A stretch of DNA of 64,000 bases from assembly GCF_001880325.1 (NCBI RefSeq), contig NZ_CP016312.1, forward strand, positions 310,001 through 374,000, given 5' to 3'. Below the pieces are notes generated by a model, which worked only from the letters and a program-made list of their open reading frames with translations, was not told the DNA's origin and did no database searches. The first letter of the stretch is position 1. Each line of letters begins with the position of its first letter. This DNA comes from Thermus brockianus. GTDB lineage: Bacteria > Deinococcota > Deinococci > Deinococcales > Thermaceae. Positions 28,045 to 37,398 of this stretch are shown here, piece by piece. A program made the translations under genes and the position numbers.

Positions 28045-28073
28045 AGGGTAGCATCATTTGAGTAGCTAGTCAA
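28045..28073 (-). promoter_or_regulatory. Metal-ATPase promoter with ArsR-type operator palindrome
   Basis: Minus-strand TTGACT (28068-28073), a 17-bp spacer and TACCCT (28045-28050), then six bases to the ATG. The interval 28058-28073 reads TTGACTAGCTACTCAA on the minus strand, a 16-base palindrome with 14 matching positions. It covers the -35 box and part of the spacer. The promoter overlaps the 3' end of arsR. Repression by the adjacent ArsR protein, relieved by metal, is inferred. Confidence 0.7.
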
Positions 28074-28432
28074 GTGTTCTCTTCCGCGTGCTCCAAAGCC
28101 CCCTCAAGAAGCCGTTCCACGTGCTCGTCCGCCAAGCGGTAGTAGACCTGCTTTCCCTCTCTCCGGAAGGCCACCAGCCTTGCCTGGCGCAGAAGCCTGA
28201 GCTGATGGCTCACCGCAGAAACGGAAACCCCGGCAAGAAGGGCCAAATCGCACACACAAAGCTCTTCCGCCGCCTTCAAGGCCAAAAGAAGCCGCATCCG
28301 GGTGGGATCGGCCAGGGCCTTAAGGAGGAGGGCGGCTTCCCCCAGCACCGCCTCCTCGGGCAAGGCCGCGCGCGCCTTCTCCACCCGCTCAGGGTGGATC
28401 TCGTAAACCCCGCAGACCGCCCGCGACACCAT
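28070..28432 (-). CDS. ArsR/SmtB-family metal-responsive repressor
   Basis: A 120-residue winged-helix repressor. It has ALADPTRMRLLLAL, the alpha-3 metal motif ELCVCDLA (C59 and C61), recognition helix SVSAVSHQLRLLRQARLV, and the wing REGKQVYYRL. The C-terminal ADEHVERLLEGALEHAEE offers alpha-5 type Asp/His/Glu ligands, so both site types may be present. This combination suits zinc, cadmium or lead sensing. The ATG sits one base after the pdxS stop, so it may be translated by coupling from pdxS. Its own stop lies in the ATPase promoter. Confidence 0.9.
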   Translation of the reverse strand: MVSRAVCGVYEIHPERVEKARAALPEEAVLGEAALLLKALADPTRMRLLLALKAAEELCVCDLALLAGVSVSAVSHQLRLLRQARLVAFRREGKQVYYRLADEHVERLLEGALEHAEENT

Positions 28433-28433
28433 C

Positions 28434-29315
28434 TCACCAGCCCCGTTTGGCCAGGCGCTCCTCTTCCCTCAGTTGATCCAGGTTAATGCCCACCATGGGC
28501 TCGCCCAGGTCCTCGGAAACCTCGGCCAGCACCTCAGGATCGTTGTAGTGGGTCACCGCCCGCACGATGGCCCGGGCCCGCTTCTTGGGGTCCCCGGACT
28601 TGAAGATGCCGCTACCTACGAAAACCCCGTCCATGCCCAGGTGCATCATGAGGGCCGCGTCCGCTGGGGTAGCGATGCCCCCGGCGGCGAAGTTCACCAC
28701 GGGGAGCCGGCCGTGGTGGTGGACCCACCTCACCAGCTCCAAGGGGGCCCCGATCTCCTTGGCGTAGGCCACGAGTTCGTCCTCCCGGAGGGACTGGACG
28801 TAGCGGATCTGCTTCCACATGGTGCGGGCGTGGCGGACCGCCTCCACCACGTTGCCCGTGCCCGCCTCCCCCTTGGTGCGGATCATGGCCGCTCCCTCAG
28901 CGATGCGCCTTAAGGCCTCCCCCAGGTCCCGGGCCCCGTTCACGAAGGGCACCTTGAACTTCCACTTGTCGATGTGGTGCTCCTCATCCGCAGGGGTGAG
29001 GACCTCGGACTCGTCGATGAAGTCCACCCCCAGGGCCTCGAGGATCATGGCCTCCACGAAGTGGCCGATCCGCACCTTGGCCATCACGGGAATGGAAACC
29101 GCGGCCATGATCTCCTTGATGACCTTGGGGTCGGACATGCGGGCCACCCCACCCTGGGCCCGGATGTCGGCGGGGACCCTCTCCAGGGCCATCACCGCCA
29201 CTGCCCCCGCCTCCTCGGCGATCACCGCCTGCTCGGGGGTGGTCACATCCATGATCACCCCACCCTTGAACATCTCGGCGAAGCCCGTCTTGATCTGAAA
29301 GGTTCCCTTCTCCAT
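28434..29315 (-). CDS. pdxS: Pyridoxal 5'-phosphate synthase lyase subunit
   Basis: A 293-residue TIM-barrel synthase that makes PLP from ribose 5-phosphate, glyceraldehyde 3-phosphate and ammonia from PdxT. It shows [48 protein letters not shown] (catalytic Lys), [13 protein letters not shown] and [21 protein letters not shown] 29315, preceded by GGAGGACGGG, is chosen; 29327 is possible. Its usual partner pdxT is not adjacent. Confidence 0.97.
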   Translation of the reverse strand: MEKGTFQIKTGFAEMFKGGVIMDVTTPEQAVIAEEAGAVAVMALERVPADIRAQGGVARMSDPKVIKEIMAAVSIPVMAKVRIGHFVEAMILEALGVDFIDESEVLTPADEEHHIDKWKFKVPFVNGARDLGEALRRIAEGAAMIRTKGEAGTGNVVEAVRHARTMWKQIRYVQSLREDELVAYAKEIGAPLELVRWVHHHGRLPVVNFAAGGIATPADAALMMHLGMDGVFVGSGIFKSGDPKKRARAIVRAVTHYNDPEVLAEVSEDLGEPMVGINLDQLREEERLAKRGW

Positions 29316-29373
29316 CCCGTCCTCCATCCTCCAGCTTACCGCCCACCGGGTCAAGCCCAAGGGAACACAAACC

Positions 29374-29395
29374 CCAGAAGCCCAAGGGCTTCTGG
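29374..29395 (-). terminator. Hairpin terminator after the M23 peptidase gene
   Basis: Minus-strand CCAGAAGCC, loop CTTG, GGCTTCTGG, followed by GGTTTGTGTT. The stem is perfect at nine pairs, but the T tract is weak, so partial read-through into pdxS is possible. Confidence 0.55.
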
Positions 29396-29411
29396 GCGGG
29401 GAAATAACCCC

Positions 29412-30596
29412 TTAGGGCAAATACGCCAGAGGATTGCGGGCCACCCCACCCACCCTCACCTCAAAGTGCAGGTGGGGCCCGGTGGACCAGCCGGTGGAGC
29501 CCACGTAGCCGATCACCTGCCCGGCCTCCACCCACTGGCCGGCCCGCACAGCGATGCGCGACATGTGGGCGTAAAGGGTTTCCACCCCGCCCCCGTGGTC
29601 CAACACCACATGGAAGCCATAGCCCACGGAGCTCCAACCCGCCACCTCCACCTGCCCCGCCTTGGCCGCCACGATGGGGGTGCCGTACGCTGCAGCTAGG
29701 TCAATCCCCGTGTGGAAGCGCTGAAAGACTCCCCGTTGGCCGAAATAGGTGGTGATGCGAAAACCCGAAAGAGGCCAGCGCATGGCCCCTTCCTGGTAAC
29801 TCACCCGGCGCACCTGGGGCCGCTGGGTCTGGGTCTCCCGGGCACGTTGCTGGGCCAAGGCCTGCTGCCTCCTCCTCTCCTCCGCCAGGCGCCTAAGCTC
29901 CTCCTGGCGCCGGCGCTCCGCCTCGAGGCGGGCCCTTCGCTCCTCCTCCTGCTTGGCGAGAAGCCGCTCATAGGTGGTCTTGGCCTGGATACCGGGGAGG
30001 AGGACCAGGTCCCCTGGCTTCAAGTCCAAGGGATCCTTCACCCCGTTGGCCCGGGCCACCGCCACTGGGGAGAGGCCGAAACGAGCCGCCAGGTCCACCA
30101 GGGTCTGCCCCTCGGGCAGGGATACCACCAAGCCCTTAGCCTTTCTTGGAATGTACAGGACGCTCCCCGCCACCAGCCGGTCCAAGCTCTCTAAGGAAGG
30201 GTTGGCGGAAACCAGTTCCAGAACGCTTACACCATAACGGCTCGCCACTCCCTGCAGGGTATCCCCCGGGCGCACGCGGTACACCTCCACCCCCGGGGGT
30301 ACCCGGGGGGAACGGTCCTCCACGGCCACCAAGGGGATAAGAAGCCTTTGCCCCACCTGCAAGCGATCGCCTTGCAGGTTGCTGGACCACATGATGTGCC
30401 GGGGATCCACCCCGTAACGAGCGGCAATCCCCGCCAGGGTATCCCCGGGCTTCACCTCATAGACCACCCATCCCTTTTTGACCGCCTGGCCCACCTCCAC
30501 CGTGTTCGCGGGAAGAGGAAGGGGGCTAAGAGCAGGCAGCTTGGCGAAGGCCAAAGAGGAAACCAAGAGCCATAAACTTCCCCATACTCCCCGCAA
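29412..30596 (-). CDS. LysM-repeat M23 endopeptidase
   Basis: A 394-residue exported cell-wall hydrolase or divisome activator. The signal peptide is MRGVWGSLWLLVSSLAFA. Three LysM-type modules follow: VYEVKPGDTLAGIAARYGV, VYRVRPGDTLQGVASRYGV and the divergent VVSLPEGQTLVDLAARFGL. An Arg/Glu-rich coiled coil spans about 205-260. The C-terminal M23 domain has FHTGIDLAA, LYAHMSRI and GPHLHFEV, so all zinc ligands are present. The start is TTG 30596 behind GGGAGGTGA. It would cleave peptidoglycan cross-bridges. Confidence 0.93.
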   Translation of the reverse strand: MRGVWGSLWLLVSSLAFAKLPALSPLPLPANTVEVGQAVKKGWVVYEVKPGDTLAGIAARYGVDPRHIMWSSNLQGDRLQVGQRLLIPLVAVEDRSPRVPPGVEVYRVRPGDTLQGVASRYGVSVLELVSANPSLESLDRLVAGSVLYIPRKAKGLVVSLPEGQTLVDLAARFGLSPVAVARANGVKDPLDLKPGDLVLLPGIQAKTTYERLLAKQEEERRARLEAERRRQEELRRLAEERRRQQALAQQRARETQTQRPQVRRVSYQEGAMRWPLSGFRITTYFGQRGVFQRFHTGIDLAAAYGTPIVAAKAGQVEVAGWSSVGYGFHVVLDHGGGVETLYAHMSRIAVRAGQWVEAGQVIGYVGSTGWSTGPHLHFEVRVGGVARNPLAYLP

Positions 30597-30632
30597 TGCT
30601 CACCTCCCAAACCCCACCAAAACCTCGCGGGG

Positions 30633-30638
30633 ATTATA
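30633..30638 (-). promoter_or_regulatory. -10 box of the M23 peptidase gene
   Basis: Minus-strand TATAAT, about 36 bases before the TTG start, in the gap behind the rho terminator. A TTGCCT about 19 bases upstream may be the -35 box. Confidence 0.5.
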
Positions 30639-30671
30639 CCAGGACCAAGCGGGGAAAAGGCAAGGGGCAAA

Positions 30672-30712
30672 AGGCCTTGGGGGGCGGGCTTTCCGCCCCC
30701 CAAGGGAAAATC
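30672..30712 (-). terminator. Strong intrinsic terminator after rho
   Basis: The minus strand has CCTTGGGGGGCGG, loop AAAGC, CCGCCCCCCAAGG and a short T-rich tail. The stem of about 13 G/C-rich pairs lies just after the rho stop. Confidence 0.75.
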
Positions 30713-30716
30713 CCGC

Positions 30717-31997
30717 CTAACGGGCGGCCAAGGACGCCAGAAACTCCTTGTTGTTCTTGGTGCGCCCCAGGCGGGCAAGGAGCATCTCCATGGCCTCCGC
30801 CGGGTCCATATCCGCCAGGACCTTCCTGAGAAGCCACATCTTGTGCACCACCTCCTCGCCCAAGAGGAGCTCCTCCCGACGGGTCCCGGACTTCAGGATG
30901 TCGATGGCCGGGAAGATGCGGCGCTCCTCGAGGCGGCGGGAAAGGTGGAGCTCCATGTTGCCCGTGCCCTTGAACTCCTCAAAGATCACGTCGTCCATGC
31001 GGCTTCCCGTCTCCACCAAAGCGGTGGCCAGAATGGTCAGGCTTCCCCCGCCCCGGATGTTCCGCGCCGCTCCCAGGAAGCGCTTGGGGAAGTAAAGGGC
31101 GGCGGAGTCCAAGCCCCCGGAAAGCGTCCGCCCCGTGGGCGGGGTCACCAGGTTGTTGGCCCGGGCCAGGCGGGTGATGGAGTCCAGGAGGATCATCACG
31201 TGTCCCCCTTCCTCCACGATGCGCTTGGCCCGCTCGTGGACGAACTCCGCCACGCGGATGTGGTTCTGGGGGGGCTCGTCAAAGGTGCTGGCGATGACCT
31301 CCGCCCCCTGGACGCTTTCCCGGAAGTCCGTGACCTCCTCCGGGCGCTCGTCAATGAGGAGGACGATAACCTTGATGTCGGGCTCGTTCTTGAGAACGGC
31401 GTTGGCGATCTTCTTGAGGAGGGTGGTCTTCCCCGCCTTGGGGGGGGCCACGATGAGGCCCCGCTGCCCCCGGCCGATGGGGGCGAGGAGGTCAATGACC
31501 CGGGTGGAAAGCTCGTCCGGGGTGGTCTCCAGCTTGATCTGCCGGTCGGGGAACTGGGGGATGAGCTCGTCAAAGCGGGGGCGGTTTTTGGCGGCCTCGG
31601 GGTCCAGGTCGTTCACCGCCTCCACCTTGAGGAGGGTGCCGTAGCGCTCGTTCTCCCGGGGCGGGCGCACCCGGCCCACGATGTAGTCCCCGCTCCTTAG
31701 GGCGTACTGACGGATGAGCCCGGCGGAAACGATGGCCACCCGGGACTCGAGGTTGTAGAGGTTTTCCGTCAGGAAGCCGTAGCCATCGGGGCTAATCTCC
31801 AGGTAGCCCTTAACCAGCTGCAGGCCCTCCCCCTGGGTTTGCCGCTCCAAGAGGGCCATGATGAGCTGGTCCTTCTTCATGCGCTTGTAGTTCTCAATCC
31901 CCGCCTCCTGGGCCAGGAGGTGGAGTTCCGGCAGGATCTTGCTGGAAAGCTCCTGGTAGGTAAGGGGGGTATCGGGGGTTTCCGCTTTTCTCCTCAT
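30717..31997 (-). CDS. rho: Transcription termination factor Rho
   Basis: A 426-residue hexameric RNA-dependent ATPase. It has an N-terminal helical domain, an RNA-binding cold-shock-like fold ([19 protein letters not shown]), Walker [11 protein letters not shown], Walker [14 protein letters not shown], and the Q/R loop region near [22 protein letters not shown]. Length is normal. Its ATG overlaps the stop of the transaldolase gene (ATGA), so both come from one transcript. Confidence 0.98.
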   Translation of the reverse strand: MRRKAETPDTPLTYQELSSKILPELHLLAQEAGIENYKRMKKDQLIMALLERQTQGEGLQLVKGYLEISPDGYGFLTENLYNLESRVAIVSAGLIRQYALRSGDYIVGRVRPPRENERYGTLLKVEAVNDLDPEAAKNRPRFDELIPQFPDRQIKLETTPDELSTRVIDLLAPIGRGQRGLIVAPPKAGKTTLLKKIANAVLKNEPDIKVIVLLIDERPEEVTDFRESVQGAEVIASTFDEPPQNHIRVAEFVHERAKRIVEEGGHVMILLDSITRLARANNLVTPPTGRTLSGGLDSAALYFPKRFLGAARNIRGGGSLTILATALVETGSRMDDVIFEEFKGTGNMELHLSRRLEERRIFPAIDILKSGTRREELLLGEEVVHKMWLLRKVLADMDPAEAMEMLLARLGRTKNNKEFLASLAAR

Positions 31998-32665
31998 GGT
32001 TTAACCTTCTCCCAGTCCTCCATAAAGCGCTTGAGGCCGATCTCCGTGAGGGGGTGCTTGAGAAGCTGCTTGAACACGGCGTGGGGCATGGTGGCGATGT
32101 CCGCCCCGAGAAGGGCGGCTTCCGTCACGTGCCGGGGATGGCGGATGGAGGCGGCGATGACCTTTACGGGCAGGTCCTGCACCTGGATCATCTCCACGAT
32201 CTCCCGCAAGAGCTCCCCCCCGTCCCAGGAAATGTCGTCCACCCGGCCCAGGAAAGGGCTCACGTAGGTTGCCCCAGCCCGCGCCGCCAGAAGGGCCTGG
32301 TTGGCGGAGAAGATGAGGGTCATGTTCACCGGAACACCCTCAGCAGCAAGCCGCTTGCAGGCCTTAAGGCCCTCCTCGGTGGTGGGAAGCTTGACCACGA
32401 TGTTGGGATGGATGGCGGCCAGGCGCCTACCCTCCGCCACCATGGCCTCCGCCTCCAGGGCCGTTACCTCGGCGGAAACCGGGCCTCCTGCCGCCTCGGC
32501 CACGGCGCGAAGGTGCTGGACCAAGCCCTCCTCGCTCAGGCGCTCCCCCCGTTGGGCGAACTCCTTGGCCACCAAGGTGGGATTGGTGGTGACCCCCGAG
32601 AGGACCCCCCAGGCGGCAATCTCCCGTATCTCCTCCAGATTGGCGGTGTCTAGGTAAAGCTCCAT
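31994..32665 (-). CDS. Transaldolase, short (TalC/FSA-like) type
   Basis: A 223-residue TIM barrel. It begins [20 protein letters not shown] and shows [22 protein letters not shown] (Schiff-base Lys), [25 protein letters not shown] and [19 protein letters not shown]. It transfers dihydroxyacetone units in the non-oxidative pentose phosphate pathway, or acts as a fructose-6-phosphate aldolase; the two cannot be separated by sequence alone. AAGGAGT precedes the ATG at 32665. It heads the transaldolase-rho transcript. Confidence 0.93.
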   Translation of the reverse strand: MELYLDTANLEEIREIAAWGVLSGVTTNPTLVAKEFAQRGERLSEEGLVQHLRAVAEAAGGPVSAEVTALEAEAMVAEGRRLAAIHPNIVVKLPTTEEGLKACKRLAAEGVPVNMTLIFSANQALLAARAGATYVSPFLGRVDDISWDGGELLREIVEMIQVQDLPVKVIAASIRHPRHVTEAALLGADIATMPHAVFKQLLKHPLTEIGLKRFMEDWEKVKP

Positions 32666-32706
32666 GGCGCACTCCTTGTGTGCGGGAAAGGAACCGGCTT
32701 AGCCTG

Positions 32707-32737
32707 AGTCTAGCAGACCTCTTCGGGGCGTTGTCAA
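32707..32737 (-). promoter_or_regulatory. Promoter of the transaldolase-rho transcript
   Basis: Minus-strand TTGACA (32732-32737), a 19-bp spacer and TAGACT (32707-32712). Its -35 box coincides with the -35 box of the ileS leader promoter on the other strand. Confidence 0.55.
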
Positions 32738-32760
32738 GGGAGGGGAAAGGCTGCTAGCAT
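32731..32760 (+). promoter_or_regulatory. Promoter of the ileS T-box leader
   Basis: TTGTCA (32731-32736), an 18-bp spacer and TAGCAT (32755-32760). Transcription should begin about 20 bases before the first conserved T-box Stem I sequences. Confidence 0.65.
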
Positions 32761-32779
32761 GGCCTTAGCCGCCAACGGG

Positions 32780-33060
32780 GGATTTTACCCCAGGGGGCAC
32801 AGGTTGTAAAGGCGAGGATGGGGAGAGTACCCCTTCCCAATAGCCCCAAGCGAGCCGGGGACGGTGGGAGCCCGGTGGTGCGGGAAGGCGGGAAGATCGC
32901 CCCGGAGCCGCGGGAGGAAAGGGCACGTCCCGAGTAATGCCCGCCGGGTGGCGCCCGTGACAGCGCCCAAACGAGGGCCTGAGGATTTCCTCAGGAAGCG
33001 CGGTGGTACCGCGGAAGCCTTAGCGCTTTCGTCCGCGCCTTAGGGCGCGGGCGTCTTTTT
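32780..33060 (+). promoter_or_regulatory. T-box riboswitch (tRNA-Ile) with terminator, ileS leader
   Basis: This accounts for the gene-free stretch 32666-33071. Stem I features are visible: GGCGAGGATGGGGAGAGTACCCC, an AGCGAGCCGGGGACGGTGGGAGCC distal region and the specifier GAAGATCGCC. The ATC at 32896-32898 matches Ile. The T-box sequence TGGTACCGCGG is at 33004-33014. The terminator stem is 33030-33039 with 33044-33053, followed by TCTTTTT. Uncharged tRNA-Ile should stabilise the antiterminator and let transcription enter ileS; charged tRNA should allow termination. Confidence 0.93.
33030..33060 (+). terminator. T-box-controlled terminator before ileS
   Basis: CGTCCGCGCC, loop TTAG, GGCGCGGGCG and TCTTTTT. 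The ten-pair stem competes with an antiterminator formed by the T-box sequence just upstream. Confidence 0.88.
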
Positions 33061-33071
33061 AGGAGGTGGGC

Positions 33072-36000
33072 ATGTTCAAGGAAGTGGGCGAACCCAACTT
33101 TCCGGCGCTGGAAGAGGAGGTTTTGGCCTTCTGGAAGCGGGAAAAGATTTTTGAAAAGAGCGTGGAGAAACGCAAAGGAGGGCCCCGCTACACCGTGTAC
33201 GAAGGCCCCCCCACCGCCAACGGCATGCCCCACGTGGGCCACGCCCAGGCCCGGAGCTACAAGGACCTCTTCCCCCGGTACAAGACCATGCGGGGCTACT
33301 ACGTGCCCCGCCGGGCGGGCTGGGATACCCACGGGCTTCCCGTGGAGCTGGAGGTGGAGAAGAAGCTGGGCCTCAAGAGCAAGCGGGAGATTGAGGCCTA
33401 CGGCATAGAACGCTTCAACCAGGCCTGCCGGGAATCCGTCTTCACCTACGAGAAGGAGTGGGAGGCCTTCACCGAGCGCATCGCCTACTGGGTGGACCTG
33501 AAGGACGCCTACGCCACCCTCCAGCCCACCTACATTGAGAGCATCTGGTGGAGCCTGAAGAACCTCTTTGACCGGGGCCTCCTCTACCGGGACCACAAGG
33601 TGGTGCCCTACTGCCCCCGCTGCGGCACCCCCCTTTCCTCCCACGAGGTGGCCCTGGGCTACAAGGAGATCCAAGACCCCTCGGTCTACGTGCGCCTGCC
33701 CCTCAAGGAGCCCTCCCGGCTTGGGCTTTCCCAAGGAAGCCTCCTCGTCTGGACCACCACGCCCTGGACCCTGCCCGGGAACGTGGCGGCGGCGGTCCAC
33801 CCCCAGTTCACCTACGCCGCTTTCCAGCTGGGGGAAGAGGTCCTGATTTTGGAAGAAGGCCTGGGCCGGAAGCTCCTCGGGGAGGAAACCCCCATCCGCA
33901 AAACCTTCCTGGGCAAGGAGCTGGAGGGCCTGGCCTACACCCCCCCTTATCCCCAAGGGGTGGACAAGGGCTACTTCGTGGTCTTGGCGGAGTACGTGAG
34001 CCGGGAGGACGGCACGGGCATCGTCCACCAAGCCCCCGCCTTCGGCGCCGAGGACCTGGAAACGGCCAGGGCCTACGGCCTCCCCCTCCTCAAGACCGTG
34101 GACGAGGAGGGGAAGCTCCTTGTGGAGCCTTTCCAAGGCCTCTTCTTCCGCGAGGCCAACCGGGCCATCCTCAAGGACCTAAGGGGGCGGGGCCTTCTCT
34201 TTAGGGAGGAGCCCTACCTGCACAACTACCCCCACTGCTGGCGCTGCTCCACCCCCCTCATGTACTACGCCACGGAAACCTGGTTCATCCGCAACACCCT
34301 TTTCAAGGAGGAGCTCCTCAAGAAAAACCAGGAGATCCACTGGGTGCCCCCCCACATCAAGGAGGGGCGGTACGGGGAGTGGCTCAGGAACCTGGTGGAC
34401 TGGGCCCTAAGCCGCAACCGCTACTGGGGCACGCCCCTGCCCATCTGGGTCTGCCAGACCTGCGGCAAGGAGGAGGCCATCGGGAGCTTCCAGGAGCTCA
34501 AGGAGAGGGCCACGGCCCCCCTCCCCGAGCCCTTTGACCCCCACCGGCCCCACGTGGACCGGGTGGAACTTCGGTGCGCCTGCGGGGGGACCATGCGGCG
34601 GGTTCCCTACGTGATTGACGTTTGGTACGACTCCGGGGCCATGCCCTTCGCCTCCTTGCACTACCCCTTTGAGCGCCAGGAGGAGTTTAGGGAAAGCTTC
34701 CCCGCCGACTTCATCTCCGAGGGCATTGACCAGACCCGGGGCTGGTTCAACTCCCTCCACCAACTAGGGGTCATGCTCTTCGGCTCCATCGCCTTCAGGA
34801 ACGTCATCTGCCACGGCCTCATCCTGGACGAGAAAGGGCAGAAGATGTCCAAGTCCAAGGGGAACGTGGTGGACCCCTGGGACATTCTGAGGGAGTTCGG
34901 GGCCGATGCCCTTAGGTGGTACATCTACGTTTCCGCCCCGCCCGAGGCCGATCGGCGCTTCGGCCCCAACCTGGTGCGGGAAACGGTCAGGGACTACTTC
35001 CTCACCCTTTGGAACGTGTATAGCTTCTTCGTCACCTACGCCAACCTGGACCGCCCGGACCTCAGGAACCCACCCCCGCCTGCGGCCCGTCCCGAGATGG
35101 ACCGCTGGCTCTTGGCCCGGCTCCAGGAGCTCAAGCACCGGGTGACGGAGGCCCTCGAGGCCTACGACCCCACCACCTCTAGCCGGGCCATCCGGGACTT
35201 CGTGGTGGAAGACCTCTCCCAGTGGTACGTGCGCCGGAACCGGCGCCGCTTCTGGAAAAACGAGGACGCCCTGGACCGGGAAGCGGCCTACGCCACCCTC
35301 TACGAGGCCCTCCTCACCGTGGCCAAGCTCTCCGCCCCCTTCACCCCCTACCTCGCCGAGGTCCTCTGGCAGAACCTGGCCCGAAGCGTGGACCCTAAGG
35401 CGGAGGAGAGCGTCCACCTCACGGACTGGCCGCCGGTGGAGGAGGCCCTTTGGGACCGGGAGCTGGTGGCCAAGATGCGGGCGGTCATCCGGGTGGTGGA
35501 GCTCGCCCGGGCAGCCCGGGCGAGAAGCGGGGTGAAGACCCGGACACCCCTTCCCCTCCTCCTCGCCACCGCCCCCACCCCCGTGGAGCGGGAGGGCCTT
35601 AAGCACTTTGCCGAGGAAATCGCCGAGGAGCTCAACGTCAAGGAGGTGCGGGTGCTGGAGCCGGGGGAGGAGGTCCTCACCTACCGCGTCCTCCCGAACC
35701 TCAAGGCCCTAGGCCCCAAGTACGGCAGGCTCGTCCCCCAGATCCGGGAGGCCCTGGAGCGGGAAGGGGAGCGGGTGGCGGCCCTGGCCTTAAGGGGCGA
35801 GCCCATCCCCCTGGAGGTGGCGGGGGAAACCCTCACCCTCCTGCCCGAGGAGGTCCTCCTGGAGGCGAAGGCCCCCGAGGGGTACGAGGCCTTGGAGAAG
35901 GAGGGGTACGTGGCGGCGCTCAAGGTGGAGGTCACGGAGGCGCTTCGCCTGGAAGGCCTCGCCCGCGACCTCATCCGCCACCTGCAGCAGGCCCGCAAGG

Positions 36001-36203
36001 AGATGGGCCTAAAGGTCTCCGACCGCATCCGCGTGGGCTACGAGGCGGAAGGCCCCTACCGGGAGGCTTTAGAGCGCCACGGGGCCTGGATCGCCGAGGA
36101 GGTCCTGGCCCGGGCCTTCGGCGAGGGGCTTTTCCCCGGGTACACCACGGAGGTGGCGGACGAGGAGGGCAGGGCGCGCTTTAGCCTGGAGCGGCTAGGC
36201 TGA
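33072..36203 (+). CDS. ileS: Isoleucyl-tRNA synthetase
   Basis: A 1043-residue class I synthetase. The HIGH signature is PHVGHA and the KMSKS motif is KMSKSKGN. The CP1 editing domain includes [11 protein letters not shown], and PYCPRCGTP plus CWRCSTPL are zinc-type knuckles. The C-terminal anticodon and junction domains are complete. ATG 33072, behind AGGAGGTGGG, gives exactly the length I recall for T. thermophilus IleRS; GTG 33066 lies in the ribosome-binding site. Expression is predicted to be governed by the T-box leader upstream. Confidence 0.98.
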   Translation: MFKEVGEPNFPALEEEVLAFWKREKIFEKSVEKRKGGPRYTVYEGPPTANGMPHVGHAQARSYKDLFPRYKTMRGYYVPRRAGWDTHGLPVELEVEKKLGLKSKREIEAYGIERFNQACRESVFTYEKEWEAFTERIAYWVDLKDAYATLQPTYIESIWWSLKNLFDRGLLYRDHKVVPYCPRCGTPLSSHEVALGYKEIQDPSVYVRLPLKEPSRLGLSQGSLLVWTTTPWTLPGNVAAAVHPQFTYAAFQLGEEVLILEEGLGRKLLGEETPIRKTFLGKELEGLAYTPPYPQGVDKGYFVVLAEYVSREDGTGIVHQAPAFGAEDLETARAYGLPLLKTVDEEGKLLVEPFQGLFFREANRAILKDLRGRGLLFREEPYLHNYPHCWRCSTPLMYYATETWFIRNTLFKEELLKKNQEIHWVPPHIKEGRYGEWLRNLVDWALSRNRYWGTPLPIWVCQTCGKEEAIGSFQELKERATAPLPEPFDPHRPHVDRVELRCACGGTMRRVPYVIDVWYDSGAMPFASLHYPFERQEEFRESFPADFISEGIDQTRGWFNSLHQLGVMLFGSIAFRNVICHGLILDEKGQKMSKSKGNVVDPWDILREFGADALRWYIYVSAPPEADRRFGPNLVRETVRDYFLTLWNVYSFFVTYANLDRPDLRNPPPPAARPEMDRWLLARLQELKHRVTEALEAYDPTTSSRAIRDFVVEDLSQWYVRRNRRRFWKNEDALDREAAYATLYEALLTVAKLSAPFTPYLAEVLWQNLARSVDPKAEESVHLTDWPPVEEALWDRELVAKMRAVIRVVELARAARARSGVKTRTPLPLLLATAPTPVEREGLKHFAEEIAEELNVKEVRVLEPGEEVLTYRVLPNLKALGPKYGRLVPQIREALEREGERVAALALRGEPIPLEVAGETLTLLPEEVLLEAKAPEGYEALEKEGYVAALKVEVTEALRLEGLARDLIRHLQQARKEMGLKVSDRIRVGYEAEGPYREALERHGAWIAEEVLARAFGEGLFPGYTTEVADEEGRARFSLERLG

Positions 36204-36240
36204 GGCCAGGGGCAAACCCGCCCGCAAAGGGCTCCTGCGC

Positions 36241-36291
36241 GAAAGGGAGGGCGTCCTGGGCCTTGGGGCCGGGGGGCGCCCTCGCCCTTTC
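36241..36291 (+). repeat. Imperfect inverted repeat between ileS and the Xaa-Pro peptidase gene
   Basis: GAAAGGGAGGGCG (36241-36253) can pair with CGCCCT-CG-CCCTTTC (36277-36291) with a two-base bulge. There is no T run after it, so I do not call it an intrinsic terminator; it may stabilise the ileS mRNA 3' end. Confidence 0.4.
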
Positions 36292-36348
36292 CTGCCCGGT
36301 GGCCCCCGTGGCCGCCCGTTACGGGGGCGTGCGGCTAGGGGAAGGTGG

Positions 36349-36360
36349 TATAGTACCCCC
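36349..36360 (+). promoter_or_regulatory. -10 box of the peptidase leaderless promoter
   Basis: TATAGT (36349-36354), then six bases to GTG 36361, with no Shine-Dalgarno between. Confidence 0.55.
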
Positions 36361-37398
36361 GTGCAGGACCTAAGGAACCTCCTAGAGCCCCTAGGGCTTG
36401 ACGCCCTCTACATCACCCGCCCGGAGAACGTCCGCTACCTCTCGGGCTTCCCCCACCCGGAAGACGCCCAGGTCCTCCTCAGCCACGAAGGGGCCTTCCT
36501 CCTCACCGACCCCCGCTACCCCGAGGCCGAACGGGAAAGCCGCATCCCCGCCAAGGTCCTCCGGCGGGAGGAAAAGGAGGGGCTTTTCCAGGGCCTAAGG
36601 GGCCGGGTGGGCTTTGAGGCGGAACACCTTCCCTACGCCGCCCTGGAACGCCTGAGGGAGCTCTCCCCGGCGGAGTGGGTGCCCACCAAGGGGGTGGTGG
36701 AGCGCCTCCGCCTTAAGAAAACCCCCGAGGAGGTGGCGGCCATCCGCAAGGCCCAGGCCTTGGCGGAAGAGGCCTTGGCCCACGCCCTCTCCCTCTTAAA
36801 GCCAGGGACGGCGGAGCGAGAGGTGGCCTTTGAGCTGGAGTTTTTCCTGAGAAGGCGGGGAGCGGAGGGCGTGGCCTTCCCCCCCATCGTGGCCTCGGGG
36901 GTACGGGGGGCCCTTCCCCACGCCGGGGCCTCGGAAAAGCCCCTAAGGGCGGGGGAGCTCGTCACCCTGGACCTCGGGGCCAAGGTGGCGGGGTACCACT
37001 CGGACATGACCCGCACCTTCGCCCTGGGCCAGGTGGAGGGCGAGCTCAAAACCGCTTTCCAGGCGGTGCTCGCTGCCCTGGAAAGGGCCCTGGAGGCCCT
37101 AAGGCCCGGCCGCACCGGCAAGGAGGTGGACGCCCTCGCCCGGGAGGAGCTCGGGCGGTATGGCCTAGACCGCTACTTCGTCCACTCCCTGGGCCACGGG
37201 GTGGGGCTTGCCGTGCACGAAGGGCCTAGCCTCTCCCCATACACCGAGGACGTTCTGGAACCTGGCATGGTGGTCACGGTGGAGCCCGGGGTCTACCTCC
37301 CGGGGCTGGGTGGGGTGCGGATAGAAGAGCTCGTCCTCATCACGGAGGACGGCTTTGAGCTCCTCTCCCGCTTTCCTCGAGGCTGGCAGGAGGTGTGA
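36361..37398 (+). CDS. Xaa-Pro aminopeptidase/dipeptidase (M24B)
   Basis: A 345-residue cytoplasmic creatinase-fold peptidase cleaving peptides with proline in the second position. The N-terminal domain (1-120) begins with [13 protein letters not shown]. The pita-bread domain supplies two-metal ligands in [41 protein letters not shown] and [10 protein letters not shown], all intact. Its GTG start follows a TATAGT -10 box. The next gene begins directly after its stop. Confidence 0.93.
   Translation: MQDLRNLLEPLGLDALYITRPENVRYLSGFPHPEDAQVLLSHEGAFLLTDPRYPEAERESRIPAKVLRREEKEGLFQGLRGRVGFEAEHLPYAALERLRELSPAEWVPTKGVVERLRLKKTPEEVAAIRKAQALAEEALAHALSLLKPGTAEREVAFELEFFLRRRGAEGVAFPPIVASGVRGALPHAGASEKPLRAGELVTLDLGAKVAGYHSDMTRTFALGQVEGELKTAFQAVLAALERALEALRPGRTGKEVDALAREELGRYGLDRYFVHSLGHGVGLAVHEGPSLSPYTEDVLEPGMVVTVEPGVYLPGLGGVRIEELVLITEDGFELLSRFPRGWQEV

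Noticed and set aside
32919-32950. Possible RNase P-like segment (GAGGAAAG...)
   Set aside because: The surrounding sequence fits a T-box leader, and no other RNase P landmarks are present.
33066-33071. GTG start for IleRS
   Set aside because: It lies in AGGAGGTGGG, which is the ribosome-binding site of ATG 33072; the latter also gives the expected 1043 residues.
36204-36348. Intrinsic terminator after ileS
   Set aside because: An inverted repeat exists, but there is no T tract; reported only as a repeat.
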